A stretch of DNA of 64,000 nt from Floridanema aerugineum (GCF_041929345.1 NZ_JBHFNQ010000204.1:27228-91227), one strand, 5' to 3'. Shown: positions 26,339-34,605, numbered from the stretch's first letter. The notes: generated by a model not told the origin, from the sequence alone. Translations and numbers: made by a program.

Positions 26339-27256
26339 ATGATGAACAGTGAATTACCCTTAATCATTGAATGTCGCTGCAATGATATGGATTACCGGAA
26401 AGATAATTCAGAGTTTCCCTACAGTCCAAAAGAAATTATCCGGGAAGCGGTACGTGCTTGGGAAGCGGGGGCATCAATTTTTCATTGGCACGGACGCGAT
26501 CCTGTTAGCGGAAAATGGTTAAATGATGTAGAACTTTATTTAGAAGTTATCCAAGGAATTAGGGAGAAAACTGATTTAATTGTCGATCCTACTTTGGGCT
26601 ACGTTACTACTAAAAATAGTGCGGAAGAGCGCGTCAGACATATTCTCGCAGCCGAGGCAGATCCGGCTTTAGGTGTTGACATGGTGCCTTTGGAATTTGG
26701 CTCTTTTAATGTAGATTTTTGGGAACCAGAAACCAAGCAATTTACTACATACGATCAAGTTTACAGTAACTCACGCGATCGCATTCGAGAAGTGCTGCAA
26801 AAATTGAATGAACATAATATTTTTGTTAGTACAGTTTGCTGGGATATTGGACAAATTCGCACTGCACTTTGTTTTCAAGAAATGGGCATTCACTCCAAAA
26901 ATACACTGTGGGAATTAGTATTTACTGGAGAAATTATCCCCAGTGGATTTTTGCCCACACTCCCCAATTTACAAGCAGCAATTAGTTCTATTCCCTCTGA
27001 TGCTCAATGGTTAGTAATGTGTTGGAATGGTGATGTTATGCCTTTAGCTTCTTGGGTGATTACTTTAGGAGGTCATGTTGGTATTGGACTAGGAGATTGG
27101 CCTTATAGTCGCTTTGGTAAACCCCATAATGGTGAATTAGTAGATAAGATAGTAAAAATGGCAGAAACTTTAGGTCGGGAGGTAGCAACACCAGCACAAG
27201 CGCGGGAAATTTTGAAAATGCCTCAAAGGTCAAAATTGCAACCTTTAACTGTGTGA
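26339..27256 (+). CDS. Beta-keto acid cleavage enzyme (BKACE, DUF849)
   Basis: A TIM-barrel zinc enzyme of the 3-keto-5-aminohexanoate cleavage family, which splits a beta-keto acid with acetyl-CoA into acetoacetate and a new CoA ester. The HxH zinc motif is IFHWHGRDP near residues 50-60, followed by VDPTLGYVT and the late GGHVGIGLGDWPYSRFG. The substrate depends on active-site residues and cannot be read off. GGGAG just before the adjacent ATGs at 26339/26342 favours these over the ATG at 26327. The last helix (TPAQAREILKM) is typical. Confidence 0.88.
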   Translation: MMNSELPLIIECRCNDMDYRKDNSEFPYSPKEIIREAVRAWEAGASIFHWHGRDPVSGKWLNDVELYLEVIQGIREKTDLIVDPTLGYVTTKNSAEERVRHILAAEADPALGVDMVPLEFGSFNVDFWEPETKQFTTYDQVYSNSRDRIREVLQKLNEHNIFVSTVCWDIGQIRTALCFQEMGIHSKNTLWELVFTGEIIPSGFLPTLPNLQAAISSIPSDAQWLVMCWNGDVMPLASWVITLGGHVGIGLGDWPYSRFGKPHNGELVDKIVKMAETLGREVATPAQAREILKMPQRSKLQPLTV

Positions 27257-27272
27257 ATGGAAAAGTTTTTTG

Positions 27273-28004
27273 ATGTCTGACGTTAGCATTATTATTCCTA
27301 CTTTGAATGAAGCAAGCTGTTTGGGTCGCACTTTACGAAACCTCAGCTTGCTTGACCCTCCAGCGAAAGAAATAATCATAGTTGATGGGGGAAGTAAAGA
27401 TGAAACGATCGCCATTGCGGAAGCGGCAAATGTACAAGTTATTACTTGCGAAAACCGGGGACGTTCTCGACAAATGAATCAAGGTGCGATCGCTGCTACC
27501 GGAGATTTTCTCTGCTTTTTACACGCTGATACTTTAGTTCCTGATGACTTAGTTACAGTAATTGAACAAACATTAACTAACAAAAATATTGCTTGTGGTG
27601 GTTTCATTTCTTTGATGACAGGTGCTACTACAACTCGTTGGGCAATTTCTCTACATAACTATCTCAAAACCTATTACGCACCACTAATTTTTAAACCCCA
27701 TTTGTTTGTTAAAGGTTTACGGCTTTTGTTTGGCGATCAAGTGATGTTTTGCCGTCGCAGTGATTTTTTAGAAGTTGGGGGTTTTGATGTTAATATTCCG
27801 ATTATGGAAGAAGCAGATTTGTGTTTAAAATTAGTGCAAAAAGGCAGAATTAAACAAGTAAATCGGATTGTGCAAAGTAGCGATCGCAGAGTCGCCCATT
27901 GGGGTTCTTTAAAAGCTACAGCTATCTATCTTTACATTGGCATTTTATGGGGTTTGGGTGTTTCGCCTGAATATTTGAAAAAGTTCTATCAAGATATTCG
28001 TTAA
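27273..28004 (+). CDS. Family 2 glycosyltransferase (TIGR04283 type)
   Basis: A ~243-residue GT-A glycosyltransferase of the rSAM/selenodomain-associated transferase type. The nucleotide-binding opening is SIIIPTLNEASCLGRTLRNL; then IVDGGSKDET; the metal-binding FLHADT (DxD-like) and GDQVMFCRRSDFLEVGGF follow. A C-terminal hydrophobic stretch (AIYLYIGILWGLGVS) suggests membrane association. It follows the BKACE-type gene by 16 bases. The sugar and acceptor are unknown. Confidence 0.85.
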   Translation: MSDVSIIIPTLNEASCLGRTLRNLSLLDPPAKEIIIVDGGSKDETIAIAEAANVQVITCENRGRSRQMNQGAIAATGDFLCFLHADTLVPDDLVTVIEQTLTNKNIACGGFISLMTGATTTRWAISLHNYLKTYYAPLIFKPHLFVKGLRLLFGDQVMFCRRSDFLEVGGFDVNIPIMEEADLCLKLVQKGRIKQVNRIVQSSDRRVAHWGSLKATAIYLYIGILWGLGVSPEYLKKFYQDIR

Positions 28005-28013
28005 AATTTTTGC

Positions 28014-28709
28014 TTATTGTTCGTTTAAACTCCAATCATAATGTAAATAAGCAATGGGAGTTTTAGCATCAAAAGGTAAATCAGTTTTTAAATAAGTGCG
28101 AATGTAATCAGGAATGGAAGGAGAAACGGCAAGAAAATCTTGGCGATACCATTTAAAAATTTTACTACAAAACAGCGTTTTAGTTTGGAAATCATAGCGA
28201 ACTTTATCAGAGTTATTAATAAAGCGACTTGCATCTTCCGCTAATTGCTGTTGCACTGTTTCTGGAAAATAGGCGCTATTTCGTAACAAAGGACAACCAA
28301 TAGAAGCGCAAACGATGGCAAAATGAATGCGCGGATCTTGTAACTTTTTACGCAAAATTCCATGCTCTATTTTCCCCAAACTGTAACGTTTTCCGGCAAA
28401 TTTGTAAGCTGGACGGTTAAAAAACCACAGGAAAGCTAACCAATTAGAAATACCCCAAATTTTCGGCAAAATAGATTTAATTGGATAGTGATTTAAAATT
28501 GCTGAAACAGTGAAAGCATTGTAAAGATTTATCCACAATGCTAATTGATCGTTGGGGTTAGAAGAGGGCGAATAATTCAAAGTTTCTAAATCTTTTAACC
28601 AATTAGTCAGAGTTTGATGATTTTCTCTTTGCCAAGCAGAGTAATTAACACGACCAAAGTTATCTACGTATTGGCGCAAAAGTTGATCCCAAATAGTGAA
28701 GTCAATCAT
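28014..28709 (-). CDS. DUF547 domain protein
   Basis: A 231-residue protein with the DUF547 order: QLALWINLYNAFTVSAILNHYP, KIEHGILRKKLQDPRIHFAIVCASIGCPLLRNSAYF and LFCSKIFKWYRQDF. The conserved Asn, His and Cys residues suggest a cysteine-hydrolase-like fold, but the function is not established. No signal peptide is seen. It converges on the glycosyltransferase gene with a nine-base gap. Confidence 0.85.
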   Translation of the reverse strand: MIDFTIWDQLLRQYVDNFGRVNYSAWQRENHQTLTNWLKDLETLNYSPSSNPNDQLALWINLYNAFTVSAILNHYPIKSILPKIWGISNWLAFLWFFNRPAYKFAGKRYSLGKIEHGILRKKLQDPRIHFAIVCASIGCPLLRNSAYFPETVQQQLAEDASRFINNSDKVRYDFQTKTLFCSKIFKWYRQDFLAVSPSIPDYIRTYLKTDLPFDAKTPIAYLHYDWSLNEQ

Positions 28710-28765
28710 GATTAAAGTTAAAATAGCGATCGCTTAAACCATAAACATAGCAGAGATAATTGACA

Positions 28766-29530
28766 ATGGTTAATCCACAGCCAAATCTAGACAACAGCGT
28801 AGTATTTGAACAGCTTTGGCAAATTAGCAACGAACTTCGCCAAAAAATAGAAGCAGGTTTTACGCTACATCCAGATCCCTCGGCAAAAGATTTAGAAGAT
28901 TATACTGGAATTGATCCTAATGTTAAAGGTTCAATGAAAACTTTTTCAGGTTCAGAAATTGATTGGTTGGTGCATTCTTGGCTGCGTAACACCAAAACTG
29001 GTTTTAGCACCATGCGCTTAACTACTTGGTTAAAACCTCACATTGCTGTTCCGCATTTAGCGTTTGAATTTAGCACTTTTGGCAATATTCTGTTTTATAT
29101 TGATTACGTTCCTCGCAACGATATTTTGCTGAATTTAGATGATTTAAATCGCTACTATGAACCAGTTAATCAAACATTTTTAACTTTACAAGCTGATTCC
29201 CGTCTGTCTCCATTCATCAGTAAAAGTTTGCACATTCGGCTATTTCAATCGCCAATTAGTTTATGTTACACTTGTCCGCCTACAGAAGATTTATTGGCGC
29301 TAATTCGCACAATTTCCCATGAAATGTTAGATCGTTGGTTAGGTTGGATAGATGTAGCTGAAGCTGTTCCAGAATCAATGCAAAAAGCTTTGTTTGAGCG
29401 GGATTTATTTGTCCGTCGTAGCATTGCTGAACGCGATCCAGGTAATAAAATGGCGGCGCAAATGTTAGGAAATGAATTAACAGATAAGTTGGTAAAAGCG
29501 CTGTGGGGTGGCGATCGCTCTCCCCATTAA
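28766..29530 (+). CDS. Red chlorophyll catabolite reductase-like protein (FDBR superfamily)
   Basis: A ~254-residue protein whose pattern follows plant RCCR, a ferredoxin-dependent reductase related to the bilin reductases. Matching blocks: FSGSEIDWLVHSWL, LKPHIAVPHLAFEF, IDYVPRNDILLNLDDLNRYYE, FISKSLHIRLFQSPISL and, at the end, LGNELTDKLVKALWGG. No chlorophyll-breakdown gene (such as pheophorbide a oxygenase) lies nearby. The substrate, perhaps an open-chain tetrapyrrole, is inferred. The ATG at 28766 is used; a TTG two codons earlier extends the frame. Confidence 0.7.
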   Translation: MVNPQPNLDNSVVFEQLWQISNELRQKIEAGFTLHPDPSAKDLEDYTGIDPNVKGSMKTFSGSEIDWLVHSWLRNTKTGFSTMRLTTWLKPHIAVPHLAFEFSTFGNILFYIDYVPRNDILLNLDDLNRYYEPVNQTFLTLQADSRLSPFISKSLHIRLFQSPISLCYTCPPTEDLLALIRTISHEMLDRWLGWIDVAEAVPESMQKALFERDLFVRRSIAERDPGNKMAAQMLGNELTDKLVKALWGGDRSPH

Positions 29531-29539
29531 AAAATATTC

Positions 29540-29573
29540 GTGATTCTGCTATTAAATTAATAGCATGAATCAC
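29540..29573. terminator. Hairpin after the RCCR-like gene
   Basis: GTGATTCTGCTATTA pairs with TAATAGCATGAATCAC with one bulged base, ten bases after the stop. There is no long T run, so this is a terminator-like hairpin rather than a clear intrinsic terminator. Confidence 0.45.
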
Positions 29574-29679
29574 AGCTAATTAAAAGTGAATACAGACAAA
29601 TTTAAAATAAAGATCTATACTAGTAATTTAAGAAATTTTATATTAAGACATTGCTTGAGCAAAAAGCAGGAAAGATTCA

Positions 29680-31182
29680 ATGAATCTCAAAACCTTTTAT
29701 CAAACTCCGCAAGTATTTGGGCAGAAAATACAGCAATTAGGAGAAAAATCTAAACTAACAGTGCTGAAACTGCTCTACAAACGGACTATTTTGATTTTAG
29801 CAATTCTTTTCTGCACGGGAGTTGCAGGCGCGTTGTGGAATGTCTCTCGTTTGTCATGGAATTTGATCGAATCTCAAGCACTGGAAAATGCAGCTTTATA
29901 CGCACAAACTATCCAAACAGCACGTACACTTTACAGTTCGGAAGCTGTTAATCAGGTAAAAGAAATACACGGCATTACTGTCACCCATGATTATAAAAAT
30001 AAAGAAGGAGCTATACCTTTACCAGCTACATATTTAATCGAACTAGGTAAAGAAGTAATTGAAAGAAATGCGGGAATGTCAGTTAGATTATACAGCGATT
30101 ATCCCTTTCCTTGGCGGCAAGCAGAAGGCGGTGCAAGAGATGATTTTGAATTACAAGCATTACGTTATTTAAGATTACATCCAGACCGCCCTTTTTTTCG
30201 GTTTTTCAAATCAAAAGGTAGCCTAAAATTGCGATACACCCAAGCAGATATTCTGCAACCTAGTTGTGTAAATTGTCATAACACACACCCCAGCAGTCCG
30301 AAAACAGATTGGAAAGTTGGGGATGTGCGAGGAGTATTAGAAATTAGCAGTTCTTTAGATAGTTTAATGCACAAAACTAATGAAGGTTTGCAAGGAACTT
30401 TCATTACTTTAGGAATGCTGTCAATGTTCGGACTTTTTGGTTTAACTTTAGTAATTACTAGATTGCGCGAAACTTCCAGAGAATTAGAATTGCGTGTGAT
30501 TGAACGCACCTCAGAATTACAAAGAGCTAATAATCAATTAGCAAATGAACGGGAAAAGTCAGAGCGTTTATTACTAAATATTTTACCTGAACCGATCGCT
30601 AATCGCCTCAAAGAAGGACAAAAAAGCATTGCCGATGGCTTTAGCGAAGTCACGATTTTATTTGCTGATTTAGTCAACTTTACTGAACTTTCAGAAAAAG
30701 TAACTCCCACTGAACTTGTAGCTTTACTCAACGAAATTTTTTCGGCGTTCGATCGCCTAACTGAAAAGCATAGTTTAGAAAAAATTAAAACAATTGGTGA
30801 TGCTTATATGGTAGCTAGTGGTATTCCCAACCCCAGGAAGGATCATGTTCAATGTGTAGTAGAAATGGCTCTAGATATGCAGCAAGAAATTATAAATTTT
30901 AATGCCAAAAACGACTATAATCTAAGTATCAGAATTGGCATTAATACTGGCCCTGTAGTAGCTGGAGTAATAGGCACAAAAAAATTCATCTATGACCTTT
31001 GGGGCGATACAGTTAATGTTGCTAGCCGCATGGAATCTCATGGTATAGTAGGGGAAATTCAAGTTACAGAAAAAATTTATGAAATGTTAAGCGATCGCTA
31101 CAATTTCCTGTTAAGAGGATCAGTTCACATTAAAGGCAAAGGAGAGATGACTACCTATTTACTTATGGGCAGAAAAGAGTGA
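29680..31182 (+). CDS. Membrane adenylate cyclase with c-heme-type sensor domain (Tll0287-like/DUF3365)
   Basis: A 500-residue class III cyclase. One membrane span near residues 35-55, then a periplasmic or lumenal sensor of the DUF3365/Tll0287 type carrying one c-heme motif CVNCH (196-200). A second span near 240-260, a short coiled coil, then the catalytic domain: FADLVNFT with Asp330, EKIKTIGDAYM with the purine-selecting Lys and Asp374, and YDLWGDTVNVASRM with the second purine-selecting Asp, Asn446 and Arg450. The Lys/Asp pair predicts cAMP rather than cGMP. All metal and transition-state residues are present. Heme redox or gas state probably sets activity; this is inference. Confidence 0.9.
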   Translation: MNLKTFYQTPQVFGQKIQQLGEKSKLTVLKLLYKRTILILAILFCTGVAGALWNVSRLSWNLIESQALENAALYAQTIQTARTLYSSEAVNQVKEIHGITVTHDYKNKEGAIPLPATYLIELGKEVIERNAGMSVRLYSDYPFPWRQAEGGARDDFELQALRYLRLHPDRPFFRFFKSKGSLKLRYTQADILQPSCVNCHNTHPSSPKTDWKVGDVRGVLEISSSLDSLMHKTNEGLQGTFITLGMLSMFGLFGLTLVITRLRETSRELELRVIERTSELQRANNQLANEREKSERLLLNILPEPIANRLKEGQKSIADGFSEVTILFADLVNFTELSEKVTPTELVALLNEIFSAFDRLTEKHSLEKIKTIGDAYMVASGIPNPRKDHVQCVVEMALDMQQEIINFNAKNDYNLSIRIGINTGPVVAGVIGTKKFIYDLWGDTVNVASRMESHGIVGEIQVTEKIYEMLSDRYNFLLRGSVHIKGKGEMTTYLLMGRKE

Positions 31183-31212
31183 TACTATCTAAAATCAACT
31201 ACAGCGAAAAAT

Positions 31213-32253
31213 ATGGAAGCCGCCAATAAACAAGACTCCTTTTTTGCTTTAGCACTTCAGGTAACTTGTCATGCAGTTAACCAAGTGCAGGATCGGAGTG
31301 AGGCGCGATCGCTCATCCAACAATCAATTAACCGCATCGAAAAACAGATTGCTGGTAGTATCGCCTTTATTGGTTCAGACTGTAAATTAATAGTATTGCC
31401 CGAATATTTTTTAACAGGTTTTCCAATGGGAGAATCAATAGCTGTTTGGGCAGAAAAAGCTTGTTTAGAAATGGCTGGCGCAGAGTATGAAGCATTAGGA
31501 AAAATTGCCCAAAAATACAAAATATTTCTCGCCGGAAACGCTTATGAACTCGATCCCAACTTTCCTAAATTATACTTTCAAACTTGCTTTGTAATTGATT
31601 CTTCCGGCGCAATTGTTTTAAGATATCGTCGGTTAAATTCAATGTTTGCTCCCACTCCTCATGATGTTTGGGATAAATATTTAGAATGTTATGGATTAGA
31701 AGGAGTTTTCCCCGTTGCTAAAACAGAAATTGGCAATTTAGCCGCCTTAGCTTCTGAGGAAATTTTATACCCCGAAGTTGCCAGGTGTTTAGTAATGCGA
31801 GGCGCAGAAATTTTCCTGCATTCTACATCAGAAGTCTTTGGCAAAGATCGATCGCCCAAATCAGCTGCCAAAATCACCCGTGCAGTAGAAAACATGGCTT
31901 ATGTCGTATCAGCAAATACCGCCGGAATCGCCAATATTTCGATTCCGATTTCTTCCGCTGATGGAGGTTCTAAAATTATAGATTATCGGGGATTAGTATT
32001 AGCAGAAACAGGTGCGGGAGAAAGTATGGCAGCATTTGCCGAAATTGATTTAGCTGCTTTAAGAAGATATCGTCGTCGCCCCGGATTAAACAATTTGTTG
32101 TCTCGCCAAAGGTTTGAATTATATGCAGAAAGTTACTCGCAATCTCACTTTTACCCAGCTAATACAATGGAAAATGGAGAGATAGATCGGAAGCATTTTA
32201 TGAAGACTCAACAAGAAGCGATCGATCGTTTATCCAACTTGGGAATCATTTAA
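31213..32253 (+). CDS. Nitrilase-fold protein with altered catalytic triad
   Basis: A 346-residue member of the carbon-nitrogen hydrolase superfamily by fold: LIVLPEYFLTGFPMG carries the catalytic Glu (E64). The lysine site reads LRYRRLN with Arg140 in place of Lys, and the nucleophile segment, normally ICxDxxFPE, reads LASEEILYPE with Ser181 in place of Cys. Two of three catalytic residues are therefore changed, so it is either a pseudoenzyme or does different chemistry. It starts 30 bases after the cyclase gene and is followed 43 bases later by an aldehyde dehydrogenase gene on the same strand. Confidence 0.8.
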   Translation: MEAANKQDSFFALALQVTCHAVNQVQDRSEARSLIQQSINRIEKQIAGSIAFIGSDCKLIVLPEYFLTGFPMGESIAVWAEKACLEMAGAEYEALGKIAQKYKIFLAGNAYELDPNFPKLYFQTCFVIDSSGAIVLRYRRLNSMFAPTPHDVWDKYLECYGLEGVFPVAKTEIGNLAALASEEILYPEVARCLVMRGAEIFLHSTSEVFGKDRSPKSAAKITRAVENMAYVVSANTAGIANISIPISSADGGSKIIDYRGLVLAETGAGESMAAFAEIDLAALRRYRRRPGLNNLLSRQRFELYAESYSQSHFYPANTMENGEIDRKHFMKTQQEAIDRLSNLGII

Positions 32254-32296
32254 AATTTGCTGAATTTCCCTGTAGTGATAGTGAATCAACAAAACT

Positions 32297-33712
32297 ATGA
32301 AAGCAAAAATTAATGTTCGCAATCCTCGCACAGGCCAAACAGACTATTCAATTATACCGCCAACATTAGAAGAACTAACAGCAGAATGTGCCAAATTGCG
32401 AGAAGCACAAATTAACTGGCAAAAAGCTGGATTAGAAACAAGAATTGCCGCATTACAGCAATGGAAACAAGAGATTATCTCGAAAAAAGATCGACTTACT
32501 GAAGCTTTAGTTAATGACACAGGTAGATTATCAGTCACAATTTTAGAAATAGATTCTTTTATCTCTAGTATCGATCGCTGGTGTAAAATCGCCCCAGAAT
32601 TACTAATAGAAACCGAAAAACCCACAGCAATTCCCTTTATAAAACTGCAAAGTCAACTAGTTCCCTACACATTAATTGGTGTAATTAGCCCTTGGAACTT
32701 TCCCTTATTACTCTCTACAATTGATACAATTCCCGCATTACTAGCTGGTTGTGCAGTAATAGTAAAACCGAGTGGAATTGCGCCTCGTTTCATTCAGCCA
32801 CTATCAGAAACCATTGCATCTGTTCCCGAATTATCATCAATATTAACCTTTATTGAAGGCACAGGCGAAACAGGAAGTAACTTAATAAAATTGGTAGATT
32901 TAGTATGTTTTACAGGTAGCGTCAATATAGGTAAAAAAGTAGCAGAAGAAGCGGTAAAACAATTTATTCCAGCCTTCTTAGAATTGGGAGGCAAAGATCC
33001 TGCGATTGTTACAGAAACAGCTAATCTAGAATTAGCAACATCAGCTATTTTATGGGGTTCAATAGTTAATACAGGACAATCATGTTTATCAACTGAACGG
33101 ATCTATGTTTCGGAAACAATTTTTGATACCTTTGTTGCCCAATTAGTCGAAAAAGCCCAACGAGTTAAGCTAGCTTTTCCTAATGTAGAAGATGGCGAAA
33201 TCGGCCCGATTATTGCCGAAAAACAAGCCAAAATAATTGAAGAACAATTGGAGGATGCAGTTGTTAAAGGTGCAGTAATTCATTGTGGCGGAAAGATTGA
33301 AGAATTAGGTGGTGGTTTATGGTGTAAACCAACAGTTTTAACCCAAGTCAATCACAGCATGAAAGTAATGGCAGAAGAAACATTTGGTCCGATCATGCCA
33401 ATTATGAAATTTTACCAAATTTCCGAAGCAATTCACTTAGCTAATGATAGTATTTATGGATTAAGTGCCGCAGTTTTTGCTGGGACAGAAACCGAAGCTA
33501 TAGAAATAGCACAGCAGTTAAATGCAGGTGCAATTAGTATCAATGATGCTGCATTAACAGCGATCGTACACGAAGGAGAAAAAAATTCCTTTAAATTTTC
33601 AGGAATGGGTGGTTCGCGCATGGGTGCAGCAGCAATTAAAAGGTTTATGCGAAAAAAAGCCTTATTAATTAAAACCCAACCCATTGCCAACCCTTGGTGG
33701 TTTGAGATTTAA
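32297..33712 (+). CDS. NAD(P)-dependent aldehyde dehydrogenase family protein
   Basis: A 471-residue aldehyde dehydrogenase, oxidising an aldehyde to an acid. The cofactor and active-site motifs are intact: GVISPWNFPLLL, VIVKPSGIAPRF, FTGSVNIGKKV, the general-base Glu in LELGGKDP, and the nucleophile Cys in NTGQSCLSTER. Later, EETFGPIMPIM is typical. The substrate is not predictable. The stop codon is immediately followed by the first of four repeated copies of the start of the next gene. Confidence 0.92.
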   Translation: MKAKINVRNPRTGQTDYSIIPPTLEELTAECAKLREAQINWQKAGLETRIAALQQWKQEIISKKDRLTEALVNDTGRLSVTILEIDSFISSIDRWCKIAPELLIETEKPTAIPFIKLQSQLVPYTLIGVISPWNFPLLLSTIDTIPALLAGCAVIVKPSGIAPRFIQPLSETIASVPELSSILTFIEGTGETGSNLIKLVDLVCFTGSVNIGKKVAEEAVKQFIPAFLELGGKDPAIVTETANLELATSAILWGSIVNTGQSCLSTERIYVSETIFDTFVAQLVEKAQRVKLAFPNVEDGEIGPIIAEKQAKIIEEQLEDAVVKGAVIHCGGKIEELGGGLWCKPTVLTQVNHSMKVMAEETFGPIMPIMKFYQISEAIHLANDSIYGLSAAVFAGTETEAIEIAQQLNAGAISINDAALTAIVHEGEKNSFKFSGMGGSRMGAAAIKRFMRKKALLIKTQPIANPWWFEI

Positions 33713-33730
33713 TAAATGGAGGAATTAACT

Positions 33731-33766
33731 ATGTCAATACGCGAAGAAATCCCAGTGAAATTGTAG
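33731..33766 (+). pseudogene. Truncated start copy 1 (MSIREEIP..., 11 codons)
   Basis: Full Shine-Dalgarno GGAGG and ATG followed by MSIREEIPVKL and a stop, matching the first residues (MSIREGMP) of the gene at 34137. It is either a non-functional relic or a short translated leader. Confidence 0.6.
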
Positions 33767-33768
33767 TT

Positions 33769-33833
33769 GTAGGGTGCGTCAGAACTTAAATTTAGTAGCC
33801 TCACCAAAAATTATAATATCTGACGCACCTTAC
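33769..33833. repeat. 65-bp palindromic element, copy A
   Basis: Ends are GTAGGGTGCGTCAGA and a slightly imperfect inverse (TCTGACGCACCTTAC). The interior has diverged from copies B and C. It follows truncated start copy 1. Confidence 0.85.
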
Positions 33834-33871
33834 TAAATCTTAGTAATATTCAACAAATGGAGGAATTAACT

Positions 33872-33919
33872 ATGTCAATAAGTGAAGGAATGCCAGTTGT
33901 AGGGTGCGTCAGAACTTAA
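33872..33919 (+). pseudogene. Truncated start copy 2 (MSISEGMP..., 15 codons)
   Basis: GGAGG and ATG followed by MSISEGMPVVGCVRT and a stop that lies inside palindromic copy B. The EGMP match to the real gene at 34137 shows that the inserted element cuts the frame after codon 9. Confidence 0.6.
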
Positions 33920-33963
33920 AAAAAGTATTCTCACGAAAAATTCTCATGTCTGACGCACCCTAC
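33899..33963. repeat. 65-bp palindromic element, copy B
   Basis: Perfect terminal inverted repeat GTAGGGTGCGTCAGA / TCTGACGCACCCTAC with a ~35-base interior. Identical to copy C. Confidence 0.9.
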
Positions 33964-34006
33964 TGAATATTAATTGTTTGAGATTTAACAAATGGAGGAA
34001 TTAACT

Positions 34007-34096
34007 ATGTCAATACGCGCCAGTATTTGTAGGGTGCGTCAGAACTTAAAAAAAGTATTCTCACGAAAAATTCTCATGTCTGACGCACCCTACTGA
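34007..34096 (+). pseudogene. Truncated start copy 3 (MSIRASIC..., 29 codons)
   Basis: GGAGG and ATG followed by MSIR, then a frame that runs right through palindromic element C and stops just after it. It could encode a 29-residue peptide rich in basic residues, but there is no sign of selection for this. Confidence 0.5.
34029..34093. repeat. 65-bp palindromic element, copy C
   Basis: Same length and sequence as copy B, with the same ~30 bases after it, so B and C arose by tandem duplication of a ~130-bp unit. A shorter relative (GTAGGGTGCGTTAGTG) lies near 44764. Confidence 0.9.
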
Positions 34097-34136
34097 ATAT
34101 TAATTGTTTGAGATTTAATAAATGGAGGAATTAACT

Positions 34137-34580
34137 ATGTCAATACGCGAAGGAATGCCCGTACTTACCAGACACGAAGGCGACTGGGTAGGAACATACA
34201 CTTTAGTTGACCTTGAAGGAAACATTCTCGACAAACACAAATCCCATTTAACCTGCCAATTTCCCGAAACAGACGACTATCCTTACTATCAAATTAATCG
34301 CTATCAATGGGCAGATGGCAAATATGAAGAACATCAATTTCCCGGAATCTATCGTGATAATAAATTGTGGTTTGATACAGAAAGAATTGAAGGACACGCT
34401 TGGGAAGTAGATGACTCAACTATTATTTTGTGGTTTGGCTATAAAACCATGCCAGATATGCACTTATACGAAATGATTCAGATTAGTCCTTGCAATAACT
34501 ATCGCGCTAGGACTTGGCAATGGTTTAAAAATAATCAGATATTTAGGCGCACCTTAATTCAAGAAGAACGGATGAAATAA
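34137..34580 (+). CDS. Lipocalin-like protein, DUF3598-like
   Basis: A 147-residue protein starting MSIREGMPVL at 34137 behind a GGAGG site (34124-34128); a frame beginning at 34122 would place this site inside the gene and is rejected. The sequence reads as an antiparallel barrel: HEGDWVGTYTLVDLEGNILDKHKSHLTC, YQINRYQWADGKYEEHQFPG, LWFDTERIEGHAWEVDDSTIILWF, YEMIQISPCNNYRARTWQWFKN. This resembles the DUF3598 lipocalin-like group, which bind small molecules; the ligand is unknown. It sits between the aldehyde dehydrogenase and alpha/beta-hydrolase-like genes, suggesting it handles a pathway intermediate. Confidence 0.65.
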   Translation: MSIREGMPVLTRHEGDWVGTYTLVDLEGNILDKHKSHLTCQFPETDDYPYYQINRYQWADGKYEEHQFPGIYRDNKLWFDTERIEGHAWEVDDSTIILWFGYKTMPDMHLYEMIQISPCNNYRARTWQWFKNNQIFRRTLIQEERMK

Positions 34581-34605
34581 AAGTTTTCACATCAGGGAAA
34601 ATAAA

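Larger units (their letters stand above)
33701..34136 (+). repeat. Leader with three extra copies of the downstream gene's start region
   Basis: The string from TTTGAGATTTAA (the last codons and stop of the aldehyde dehydrogenase) through TGGAGGAATTAACTATGTC occurs four times. Start codons fall at 33731, 33872, 34007 and 34137, a spacing of 141, 135 and 130 bases; the fourth is the real gene. Copies two and four also share codons for a GAAGGAATGCC stretch (EGMP). In each of the first three, a 65-bp palindromic element follows the first few codons. The second and third units are nearly identical, indicating a recent tandem duplication. Confidence 0.9.

Noticed and set aside
34122..34136. Earlier start of the lipocalin-like gene at ATG 34122.
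   Set aside because: This ATG overlaps the GGAGG ribosome-binding site of the ATG at 34137, and the repeated copies show conservation from MSI onward.
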